From positions 1-6,645 of the forward strand of contig DATFRD010000436.1 of the NCBI GenBank assembly GCA_035263645.1: a DNA stretch of 6,645 bases, given 5' to 3'. The DNA comes from CF-161 sp035263645. Its GTDB lineage: Bacteria > Chloroflexota > Dormibacteria > Dormibacterales > Dormibacteraceae. The position numbers were made by a program, and so were the translations under genes. The notes beneath the pieces were generated by a model. That model did no database searches and was not told the DNA's origin. It worked only from the letters and a program-made list of their open reading frames with translations. Each line of letters opens with the position of its first letter. Position 1 is the stretch's first letter. Below are positions 1-6,085 of the stretch, in pieces.

Positions 1-169
1 CCTGGGTCAGTAAGCTGTCGGACCTTCGACGCCCATGCACCCCATCTCGCGCCCGGGCTTCTGCGGTCCTCGCTCACCCATTGACGAATGGGCTCGCTCC
101 CGTCCTCGGCGCCCGACCACGATCTGGGGCACCTGGCCGCCGAATCTCTCACCACCTTACTGACCCAGG
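1..169. repeat. 169-base imperfect palindrome (foldback or MITE-like element)
   Basis: Bases 1-14 (CCTGGGTCAGTAAG) are the exact reverse complement of 156-169. Bases 77-82 (CCCATT) pair with 87-92 (AATGGG) around a GACG tetraloop, and this hairpin sits at the centre of the outer repeat. Between them, pairing base i with 169-i over 25-61 gives 25 Watson-Crick pairs out of 37 by my count, far above chance. One one-base shift separates the outer arms from the inner register. No protein-coding frame is convincing inside. The element begins 3 bases after the uracil-DNA glycosylase stop codon. It could be a small non-autonomous foldback/MITE element or a long hairpin at the 3' end of the dap-udg transcript. 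The left end touches the window edge, so target duplications cannot be seen and the arms may extend further. Confidence 0.7.
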
Positions 170-172
170 CTC

Positions 173-787
173 CTAGATCAGCGGCAGCTGCTCCGGCTCC
201 GGCTCCCTCGCCGGCGGGTCCGCCTCGGCGGCGACCTCGGGCGCCGGGCCGGCCAGCAGCTCGTCGAGGTATCCGCGGGCGTGGTCGAAGTCCTGCTGCA
301 GGTCGGCCAGCAGGCCGCTGTTGTGCAGCGCGGCCGCCGGGTGATAGCAGGGGATGAACGCGACGCCCGAGCGCATGAACACCCTGCCGTGGACGCGGGA
401 GATCGTCCCCACGCCGGGCAGCATGCGCTCGAGCGCGTGGCGACCGAGGATCAGCACCGCCTTGGGCCGGACCAGGGCGAACTGGCGGCGCAGGTAGGGC
501 AGGCACGCCTCGGCCTCGTTCGGCATGGGGTCGCGGTTCTGCGGCGGCCGGCACTTGAGGACGTTCGTGATGAAGACCTGCTCGCGGCTGAGCCCGATCT
601 GGCCCAGCAGCGTGTCCAGCAGCCGGCCGGCGGGCCCGACGAACGGCGCGCCCTGCACGTCCTCGCTGAAGCCGGGCGCCTCGCCCACGATCATGATCTC
701 GGCCGGCGCCGGCCCCGTGCCGGGCACGGCCTGCGTGCGCGTGGCGTGCAGCCCGCAAAGCCTGCACGCGCGGATCCGCGCGTGCAG
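173..787 (-). CDS. Family-4 uracil-DNA glycosylase with 4Fe-4S cluster, probable CTG start
   Basis: The enzyme removes uracil from DNA, the first step of base-excision repair after cytosine deamination or dUMP incorporation. Numbered from the proposed CTG start (204 residues), the family-4 motif GEAPG lies at 35-39, followed by GAPFVGPAGRLLD. The second active-site motif CYHPAA carries H149. Four Cys fit the family's cluster pattern: C8 and C11 (CRLC), C79 (KCRPP) and C95, the last two 15 residues apart. The first ATG/GTG/TTG codon, GTG at 725-727, would remove C8 and C11. The frame is open up to a stop at 842-844 without a standard start codon. CTG at 785-787 has GGAG nine bases upstream and lies 25 bases after the dapA stop, so I choose it; the exact start is uncertain. 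The C-terminus is a Pro/Glu/Ala-rich linker ending in QLPLI, like a sliding-clamp binding motif. The KRRIH segment of UdgX is absent. The family assignment is firm. Confidence 0.9.
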   Translation of the reverse strand: MHARIRACRLCGLHATRTQAVPGTGPAPAEIMIVGEAPGFSEDVQGAPFVGPAGRLLDTLLGQIGLSREQVFITNVLKCRPPQNRDPMPNEAEACLPYLRRQFALVRPKAVLILGRHALERMLPGVGTISRVHGRVFMRSGVAFIPCYHPAAALHNSGLLADLQQDFDHARGYLDELLAGPAPEVAAEADPPAREPEPEQLPLI

Positions 788-812
788 GTCCTCGAGCTCC
801 GCCGTCGGCTGG

Positions 813-1715
813 CTAGACGTGGGCGCCCACCCGGAACGTGATCAGGTCGCCCGCCGACCGCACGGCGGCGAGCACGCGGTGCAGGTCGGCGTCCGGCAGC
901 GGCACCAGCGGCAGCCGGAACGGGCCGGCCGGGAAGCCCAGCGCGTTGAGCACGGACTTCACGGGCACCGGGTTGGCGGCCGTCGTCATGAGGGCGTTGA
1001 TCACCGGCAGCAGGCCCAGGTGGATGCGGCGCGCCTCGTCGTTGCGGCCGGCCCCGAACGCGTCGATCATCGCCCGCATGGATCGCCCGGCGAGGTGGGA
1101 GACGACGCAGATCACGCCGTATCCGCCCACGGCCAGCAGCGGCAGCGTGAAGCTGTCGTCGCCCGACCAGACCCGGAACCCAGCAGGCGCCCCGGCGCAG
1201 ACGAAGCCCATCTGGTCGATGCTGCCGCTCGCCTCCTTGACGCCCACGATGCCGGGCTCGGCGGCGCAGCGCAGGGTGGTCGCGGCCGTCATGTTGACGC
1301 CGGTCCTGCCCTGGATGTTGTACATGATGACGGGCCCGACCCCGGCGAGCTCACGGAAGTGCTGGTGCATGCCGTCCTGGGGCGGCTTGCTGTAGTAGGG
1401 CACCACGCAGAGGAGCGCGTCGGCCCCGGCGCGCATCGCGCGTTCGGACAGCCGCAGCGAGTGGTGCGTGTCGTAGGTGCCGGTGCCGGCCACCACGCTC
1501 CGGTCCGGGAGGGCCTCCCGGATCACCCTGACCAGCTCGATCTTCTCGTCGTCGCTCAGCGTCGGCGACTCGCCCGTGGTGCCGGCGACCACGACCCCGT
1601 CGGAGCCGTCGTCGCAGAGCTGGCGGGCCAGGCGCTGGGCCGCGTCGTGGTTGACCGAGCCGTCCTCGCGGAACGGCGTGACCATGGCCGTCAGGAGCCT
1701 GCCGATCTCAGCCAT
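813..1715 (-). CDS. dapA: 4-hydroxy-tetrahydrodipicolinate synthase
   Basis: DapA condenses pyruvate with L-aspartate semialdehyde to give 4-hydroxy-tetrahydrodipicolinate, the committed step to diaminopimelate and lysine. It is cytoplasmic and usually a tetramer. The 300 residues match the usual length of this TIM-barrel family. Visible motifs are GTTGES at 45-50 (T46 and T47 bind substrate), VPYYSKP with Y108 of the catalytic relay, YNIQGRT at 132-138 with catalytic Y132 and R137, and VKEASG with the Schiff-base lysine K160. The C-terminal half has GYGVICVVSH and NPVPVKSVLNALG. Position 135 is Gln (codon CAG), where the family almost always has Pro. The ATG start overlaps the last 8 bases of asd, and GGGGGTGG lies 6 bases upstream within asd, which points to translational coupling. 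The uracil-DNA glycosylase gene follows closely. N-acetylneuraminate lyase and related aldolases share the fold, but the motifs and the dapB-asd context make DapA the clear choice. Confidence 0.96.
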   Translation of the reverse strand: MAEIGRLLTAMVTPFREDGSVNHDAAQRLARQLCDDGSDGVVVAGTTGESPTLSDDEKIELVRVIREALPDRSVVAGTGTYDTHHSLRLSERAMRAGADALLCVVPYYSKPPQDGMHQHFRELAGVGPVIMYNIQGRTGVNMTAATTLRCAAEPGIVGVKEASGSIDQMGFVCAGAPAGFRVWSGDDSFTLPLLAVGGYGVICVVSHLAGRSMRAMIDAFGAGRNDEARRIHLGLLPVINALMTTAANPVPVKSVLNALGFPAGPFRLPLVPLPDADLHRVLAAVRSAGDLITFRVGAHV

Positions 1716-2784
1716 CGCTGGCCACCCCCATCTCCTCTCCGCTCGGGTCGGGCGCGGTCCCGAGCAGTCCCATCCGCATCGCGCGCTCAGCGATCTGCAC
1801 GGCGTTGAGCGCCGCGCCCTTGCGCAGGTTGTCGGCCACCAGCCAGAGGGCGAGGCCGCGCTCGCTGGAGGCGTCGCGGCGCACCCGGCCGACGTAGACC
1901 TCGTCCGTGCCGGTCACCGCCGCCGGCGTCGGGTAGTCCTGCTCGCCGGGGCCGTCCTGGACGACCACGCCCTGCGAGTCCCGCAGGATGGCCCTCGCCT
2001 CCTCGGGGTCGAGGGGGCGACCCAGCTCGACGAACACGGCCTCGCCGTGGCCGACCGGCACCGGGACGCGGACGCACGTGGCCACCACCGGGAGGTCCGG
2101 CTGGTGGAGGATCTTTCGCGTCTCGTTCGCGATCTTCACCTCCTCCTCGTTGTAGCCGTCCGGCTCGGGAGGCCACCCGCCCGGGACGACGTTGTGCGCG
2201 AGGCGGTGCGGATACATCCGCGCGGCCGGCTGCTCGCCGTTCGCCAGCGCACGGGTCTGGTCCCTGAGCTCGTCCACCAGCTCCCGGCCGGCCCCCGAGG
2301 CAGACTGGTAGGTGGCCACCAGCACCCGCTCCAGCCCGGCCACGCGGCGCAGCGGGTCGAGCACGACCGTCAGGGGGATCGCGCAGCAGTTGGGGTTGGC
2401 GACGATGCCGTCGCCGTCCTCCAGGTCGGCGGCGTTGACCTCGGGGACGACCAGCGGGACTCCGTCGACCAGGCGCCAGGCGGAGCTGTTGTCGACCACC
2501 AGCGCGCCGGCCCGCACGGCGACCGGCGCGAACGTGCGCGAGGCCCCGGCGCCCGCGCTGAACAGCGCCAGGTCGACGCCGTCGAACGAGCCCTCGTCCA
2601 GCACCTCGACGGGCACGGTGGAGCCGTTCCAGCGCACCTCGCTGCCCGCCGACCGCTCTGACGCCAGCGCCTTCAGCCGGGCCACCGGGAACTTCCGCTG
2701 CTCCAGCACGCGGAACATCTCCTGGCCGACCATACCGGTGGCGCCAACGACGGCGACGTGCAGTCCACGAGCCCGGCTGAACAT
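1708..2784 (-). CDS. asd: Aspartate-semialdehyde dehydrogenase
   Basis: Asd reduces L-aspartyl-4-phosphate to L-aspartate-4-semialdehyde with NADPH. This is the branch point for diaminopimelate/lysine and for threonine/methionine, and its product feeds the DapA encoded next door. The 358 residues start with a Rossmann nucleotide-binding loop GATGMVG at 14-20. Then come DNSSAWR at 98-104, the catalytic cysteine C133 in ANPNCCAI, the SASGAG loop at 161-166, and R239 and H246 in RVPVPVGH, which bind substrate and act as general base. The C-terminal helix carries LRKGAALNAVQIAE, typical of the family. The ATG is the only start that keeps the Rossmann strand. It lies 10 bases after the dapB stop with no good Shine-Dalgarno sequence, but a TAAACT box ends 7 bases before it. 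The last 8 bases overlap dapA. The kinase gene lysC is not in this window. Confidence 0.97.
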   Translation of the reverse strand: MFSRARGLHVAVVGATGMVGQEMFRVLEQRKFPVARLKALASERSAGSEVRWNGSTVPVEVLDEGSFDGVDLALFSAGAGASRTFAPVAVRAGALVVDNSSAWRLVDGVPLVVPEVNAADLEDGDGIVANPNCCAIPLTVVLDPLRRVAGLERVLVATYQSASGAGRELVDELRDQTRALANGEQPAARMYPHRLAHNVVPGGWPPEPDGYNEEEVKIANETRKILHQPDLPVVATCVRVPVPVGHGEAVFVELGRPLDPEEARAILRDSQGVVVQDGPGEQDYPTPAAVTGTDEVYVGRVRRDASSERGLALWLVADNLRKGAALNAVQIAERAMRMGLLGTAPDPSGEEMGVASDG

Positions 2785-2791
2785 GTGCGAG

Positions 2792-2797
2792 AGTTTA
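2792..2797 (-). promoter_or_regulatory. Possible leaderless -10 box of asd
   Basis: The minus strand reads TAAACT, a TAnnnT match, followed by seven bases and then the asd ATG. Transcription starting at the usual distance would begin at or next to the A of the ATG. No Shine-Dalgarno sequence is placed to serve this ATG, and no -35 hexamer is convincing. The TAA of the box is also the dapB stop codon. Co-transcription with dapB and translational coupling would explain asd expression equally well. Confidence 0.4.
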
Positions 2798-3565
2798 CCG
2801 CCCGGTCTCCGCGAGCCCGTCGGGCCGGCGGAGCCCGAGCAGCACGTCGAGGCCGCGATAGAACCGGGGCTCGGCGACGAGGCGACGCACGGCCAGCAGC
2901 ACCCCCGGCGCGTAGCAGTCGCGGCCGGTCGTGCGGTGGACGATCGACAGGGTCTGCCCGGCCAGCCCGAACAGCACCTCCTGGTCGGCCACCACGCCGG
3001 GCAGCCGGACGGAGTGCACGGCCACCCCGCCCTCCACCCCGCCCCTGGTGTGCGGCAGGGTGATCTTCTCGGGCTGACGATGGGCGAACGCGGTCCCCCG
3101 GCTGGCGGCGAGCCGGCGCGCGGTGGCGAGCGCCGTGCCGGACGGTGCGTCGGCCTTGGCCGCGTGGTGCATCTCGATCACCTCGACCGCATCGAAGAAG
3201 GGGGCGGCGAGGTCCGCCAGGTGCATCATGAGCACCGCCCCGATCGCGAAGTTGGGGGCCACGATGCCACCCAGACCCGCCAGGCCGCATGCGGCTTCCA
3301 GGCGATCGACCGTGTCGTCGGCGAGCCCGCTGGTGCCGACCACGGGCACCGCCCCGGCCGCGACCGCGGCCAGCGCGTTGTCCCCGGCGACCGACGGGTG
3401 CGTGAAGTCGACCAGGACGTCCGGCCGCGCCTCCCGGAGGAAGGCCGCCAGGTCATCGCCTCTCCCGACGCCGCCGACGTACTCGATGCCGGGCGCCGCG
3501 CTCATGGCAGGCACCAGCGCGCTGCCGGTCCTGCCGCGATGCCCGGCGAGTGCGACCCGGATCAC
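2795..3565 (-). CDS. dapB: 4-hydroxy-tetrahydrodipicolinate reductase
   Basis: DapB reduces the DapA product to tetrahydrodipicolinate using NAD(P)H, the next step to diaminopimelate for peptidoglycan and lysine. The 256 residues are near the family length. The N-terminal nucleotide-binding loop is GHRGRTGS at 8-15, where most homologues have GxxGRMG. DFTHP is at 53-57 and GTSGL at 77-81. The family signature EMHHAAKADAPSGTA starts at E131, with catalytic H133 and K137. The C-terminal part, HRTTGRDCYAPGVLLAV, matches the usual HRAxSRxxFAxGA motif. The start is GTG at 3563-3565, giving the expected VIRVALAG beginning. It has no clear Shine-Dalgarno sequence, but a TAAGCT box lies 9 bases upstream. 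The gene sits behind a strong hairpin that separates it from pnp, so it probably heads the dapB-asd-dapA-udg unit. Confidence 0.97.
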   Translation of the reverse strand: MIRVALAGHRGRTGSALVPAMSAAPGIEYVGGVGRGDDLAAFLREARPDVLVDFTHPSVAGDNALAAVAAGAVPVVGTSGLADDTVDRLEAACGLAGLGGIVAPNFAIGAVLMMHLADLAAPFFDAVEVIEMHHAAKADAPSGTALATARRLAASRGTAFAHRQPEKITLPHTRGGVEGGVAVHSVRLPGVVADQEVLFGLAGQTLSIVHRTTGRDCYAPGVLLAVRRLVAEPRFYRGLDVLLGLRRPDGLAETGR

Positions 3566-3574
3566 GTCTGGGGA

Positions 3575-3604
3575 AGCTTAGCCGGATTCCACCGTGCCTG
3601 GCAC
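3575..3604 (-). promoter_or_regulatory. Possible dapB promoter giving a near-leaderless mRNA
   Basis: On the minus strand, GTGCCA (3604-3599) matches four of six -35 consensus bases. It is followed by 18 bases and TAAGCT (3580-3575), a TAnnnT -10 box. Nine bases then precede the GTG start of dapB, so the transcript would have a leader of only a few bases. The -35 match lies inside the small inverted repeat at 3592-3606. The position after the pnp 3' hairpin fits a new transcription unit. Confidence 0.45.
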
Positions 3605-3606
3605 GG
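3592..3606. repeat. Short perfect inverted repeat upstream of dapB
   Basis: CCGTGC (3592-3597) and GCACGG (3601-3606) are perfect complements around CTG. In RNA this is a 6-bp hairpin just after the larger pnp 3' hairpin. In DNA it overlaps the possible dapB -35 region, so it could be an operator. Neither role can be shown from sequence. Confidence 0.4.
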
Positions 3607-3609
3607 GGT

Positions 3610-3645
3610 GCGCCGGCGCCGGGCGCGCTGGCCCGGCGCCGGCGC
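3610..3645 (-). terminator. Perfect 14-bp GC hairpin after pnp
   Basis: GCGCCGGCGCCGGG (3610-3623) and its exact reverse complement (3632-3645) flank an 8-base loop, 6 bases after the pnp stop codon. All 14 pairs are G-C. No run of T follows on the minus strand, so this is not a textbook intrinsic terminator. U-less hairpin terminators and 3' mRNA-stabilising hairpins are both plausible in GC-rich bacteria. It marks the end of the rpsO-pnp unit or a processing point before dapB. Confidence 0.65.
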
Positions 3646-3651
3646 CGGACC

Positions 3652-5955
3652 CTATTCGCGAGGTCGGCTGTGCTCCCGGTCGCCGCGGAAGGGCCGGTCC
3701 CCGCGTGGGCCGCGGTCGCCGCGGCCGCCGCCAGGGCCCCGGTCGCGATCCCGGCCGCCCCGGAACCCGCCGCCGTTGCGGTCGCGCGGCTCGCGCACCG
3801 GCGGCGGCATCGCCAGCGCGGCGGCGACCGCGTCCATGTCGATGCGCTCCTCGATGGGCTCGCCGCGGGCGGTGAGCTCCTCCAGCGCCTCCTGGCGGCT
3901 CAGGTTGAGCCGGCCCTGGCTGTCGATCTCGATCGCCTTGACCATGATCTCGTCGCCGACGTTGACCACCTCCTCGACCCGCTCCACGCGGTGGTCGGTC
4001 AGGCGGGAAACGTGGACCAGGCCGTCCTGGTTGGGGAGCACCTCGACGAAGGCGCCGAACGGCATGATGCGCACCACCTTCCCGCGGTAGACGCGCCCCA
4101 CCTCGACCTCGTCGGTGAGTCCCTTGATCCAGTCGATGGCCCGCTTCGCGCTGTCCTGGTCGGTGGACGCGATGAAGATCTTGCCGTCGTCCTCGACGTC
4201 GATCTGGGCGCCGGTCTCCTCGACGATCTTGCGGATGACCTTGCCTCCAGGGCCGATCACGTCCCGGATCTTGTCGGGGTTGATCTGGATGGTCGTGATC
4301 CGCGGCGAGTACGGGCTCATCTCCCGGCGCGGCTCGGGGATGACCTCGAGCATCTTGCCGAGCACGGTGAGCCGCGCCTCGCGCGCCTGCTCCAGGGCCT
4401 GCGCCATCATCTCGCGCGAGAGGCCCTTGATCTTGATGTCCATCTGGAGCGCAGTGATGCCGTCGGCAGTGCCGGCGACCTTGAAGTCCATGTCGCCGAG
4501 GGCGTCCTCGACCCCCTGGATGTCGGTCAGGATCGCGTAGCGTCCCTCGCGGGTCACCAGGCCCATGGCGATGCCGGCGACCGGAGCATGGATCGGCACC
4601 CCCGCGTCCATGAGGGCCAGCGTCGACCCGCACACCGACGCCATCGAGGTCGACCCGTTGGAGGACAGGATCTCGGACACGAGGCGCATCGTGTACGGCC
4701 ACTCGTCGATGTCGGGTATGACCGGCACCAGCGCCCGCTCGGCGAGCGCGCCGTGCCCGATCTCGCGGCGGCCGGGGCTGCGCAGCGGCTTGGCCTCGCC
4801 GGTCGACCAGGGCGGCATGTTGTAGTGGTGCATGTAGCGCTTGTGCTCCTCCGGCCCGAGGCCGTCGAGGCGCTGCGCGTCTCCGACCGTGCCCAGGGTG
4901 AGGATGGTGAGGGCCTGGGTCTGGCCGCGCCGGAACATGCCGGAGCCGTGGGTGCGGGGCAGCACCCCCACCTGGACCTCGATCTCCCGGATGTCCTTCA
5001 CGCCGCGCCCGTCGACGCGAACGCCCCCTTCGATGACGCGCTGGCGGACCCGGTCCTTCACCGTCTTCTCGAACAGCGTGCCCAGGACGTCCCCCGCGTC
5101 GGGCCAGCGCGCCAGCAGGTCTGCCTTCATCTCTTGCTTCAGCTCGTCCAGGCGGCTCTCGCGCTCCGTCTTGTCGGGGTGGTAGGCCGCCTGGTCGAGG
5201 CGCGGCTCCACGTACTCGGCGACGGCCGCCACGATCTCGGGGTCGTACTGCGGCGGCGTGAACACGTACTTGGGCTTGCCCGCCGCCTCCCGGAGGTCGA
5301 CAAGCGCCTCGCAGATCCGGCCGATGGCCTCGTGCGCCATCTCCAGCGCGTCCACGACGACCTGCTCGGACACACCCCGGGCGCCGGCCTCCACCATCAG
5401 GATCGCGTCCTTCGTCCCGGCCACCACCAGGTCCAGGTGCGAGCGCTGCATGTCTGGCAGGTCGGGGTTGACCACCAGCCGGCCGTCGATATGGCCCATG
5501 CGCACGGCGCCGATCGGCCCCTGGAACGGTATCTCCGAGATGGTCAGCGCGGCCGAGGCGCCGTTGATCGCCAGCATCGCGGGGTCGGCCTCCTGGTCGA
5601 CGGAGAGGACGGTCGACACTACCTGAACGTCGTTCCTGAACCCGTCGGGAAAGAGCGGGCGGATGGGGCGATCGGTCAGCCGGGAGTTGAGGACGGCCTG
5701 CTCGCTCGGCCGGCCCTCGCGCCGCAGGAACGCCCCGGGGATCTTGCCGGCGGCGTAGAGCTTCTCCTCGTAGTCGCAGGTCAGCGGGAAGAAGTCGATG
5801 CCTTCCCGCGGCTCCCTGGACATCATGGCCGTGCTGAGCACGACCGTGTCGCCGGTCCTGATCAGGACGGCGCCGCTCGCCTGTTCCGCCACTGTGCCGG
5901 TCGTGATCGAGAACTTCCGACCACCGACCTCGAACGTCTTCGTGACTTCAGCCAC
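3652..5955 (-). CDS. pnp: Polynucleotide phosphorylase (PNPase)
   Basis: PNPase degrades RNA 3' to 5' with phosphate, releasing nucleoside diphosphates, and can run in reverse. It is a trimer and a core part of bacterial mRNA decay. Numbered from GTG 5953-5955 (767 residues), the first RNase PH domain has FFPLTCDYEE and RREGRPSE. An alpha-helical domain follows. The second, catalytic RNase PH domain has the phosphate loop SNGSTSMASVCG at 432-443 and the catalytic residues D484, D490 and K492 (ED...GDMDFK). The KH domain (about 552-611) has GPGGK at 568-572, and the S1 domain spans about 619-688. Residues after about 722 form a disordered Arg/Gly/Asp-rich tail, making the protein longer than the roughly 710-residue E. 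coli enzyme. An in-frame GTG at 5971-5973 would add six residues, but it lies inside the GGAGG ribosome-binding site. That site fits the GTG at 5953-5955, so I choose the latter. The gene follows rpsO, the classic pairing. Confidence 0.97.
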   Translation of the reverse strand: MAEVTKTFEVGGRKFSITTGTVAEQASGAVLIRTGDTVVLSTAMMSREPREGIDFFPLTCDYEEKLYAAGKIPGAFLRREGRPSEQAVLNSRLTDRPIRPLFPDGFRNDVQVVSTVLSVDQEADPAMLAINGASAALTISEIPFQGPIGAVRMGHIDGRLVVNPDLPDMQRSHLDLVVAGTKDAILMVEAGARGVSEQVVVDALEMAHEAIGRICEALVDLREAAGKPKYVFTPPQYDPEIVAAVAEYVEPRLDQAAYHPDKTERESRLDELKQEMKADLLARWPDAGDVLGTLFEKTVKDRVRQRVIEGGVRVDGRGVKDIREIEVQVGVLPRTHGSGMFRRGQTQALTILTLGTVGDAQRLDGLGPEEHKRYMHHYNMPPWSTGEAKPLRSPGRREIGHGALAERALVPVIPDIDEWPYTMRLVSEILSSNGSTSMASVCGSTLALMDAGVPIHAPVAGIAMGLVTREGRYAILTDIQGVEDALGDMDFKVAGTADGITALQMDIKIKGLSREMMAQALEQAREARLTVLGKMLEVIPEPRREMSPYSPRITTIQINPDKIRDVIGPGGKVIRKIVEETGAQIDVEDDGKIFIASTDQDSAKRAIDWIKGLTDEVEVGRVYRGKVVRIMPFGAFVEVLPNQDGLVHVSRLTDHRVERVEEVVNVGDEIMVKAIEIDSQGRLNLSRQEALEELTARGEPIEERIDMDAVAAALAMPPPVREPRDRNGGGFRGGRDRDRGPGGGRGDRGPRGDRPFRGDREHSRPRE

Positions 5956-5966
5956 GTGTGAATACA

Positions 5967-5981
5967 CCTCCACTTGGGAGG
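5967..5981 (-). promoter_or_regulatory. pnp ribosome-binding site masked by a small hairpin
   Basis: The minus strand reads CCTCC, CAAGT, GGAGG, a perfect 5-bp stem with a 5-base loop. The GGAGG arm (5971-5967) is the Shine-Dalgarno sequence for the GTG at 5953-5955, so the stem would hide it from the ribosome. This could be an on/off switch for pnp translation. It also explains why the first GTG (5973), inside the hairpin, is unlikely to be the start. Confidence 0.55.
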
Positions 5982-5988
5982 CCTGGGA

Positions 5989-6034
5989 CCGAAAAGCTGA
6001 GCTCGAAGCGCACGCCTCGAGGCCAGGTTTTCGG
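5989..6034 (-). promoter_or_regulatory. Imperfect stem-loop in the pnp leader
   Basis: The RNA arms CCGAAAA (6034-6028) and TTTTCGG (5995-5989) pair perfectly. Inside, after a C-C mismatch, CTG pairs with CAG, and CTCGA (6021-6017) pairs with TCGAG (6006-6002). The structure lies just upstream of the ribosome-binding-site hairpin. In E. coli a pnp leader stem-loop is cut by RNase III and PNPase then represses its own mRNA. An analogous role here is inference from position and shape. A short GGGGC/GCCCC stem (6033-6045) competes with it. Confidence 0.5.
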
Positions 6035-6057
6035 GGCCGGGCCCCCCAGAAACGACT

Positions 6058-6079
6058 CGGGCGGGGAGGTTCCCGCCCG
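6058..6079 (-). terminator. GC hairpin between rpsO and pnp (partial terminator or processing site)
   Basis: CGGGCGGG and CCCGCCCG form a perfect 8-bp stem with a 6-base loop, starting 6 bases after the rpsO stop codon. The downstream RNA, AGTCGTTTCTG, has only three consecutive U, so it would be a weak terminator at most. A leaky terminator here would set the ratio of rpsO to pnp message. Confidence 0.5.
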
Positions 6080-6085
6080 CACTCA

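Noticed and set aside
88..357. Small plus-strand frame over the palindrome and the 3' end of the glycosylase gene
   Set aside because: The predicted protein is a Pro/Ala/Arg/Gly-rich low-complexity sequence, antisense to a firm gene for most of its length.
3550..5961. Very long plus-strand open frame opposite pnp, and similar plus-strand frames over dapA and asd (525-1808, 1477-2661, 2312-4090)
   Set aside because: They are antisense to genes with complete catalytic motifs, their translations are low-complexity and rich in A, R, G, H and V, and they show no domain. High GC suppresses stop codons in these frames.
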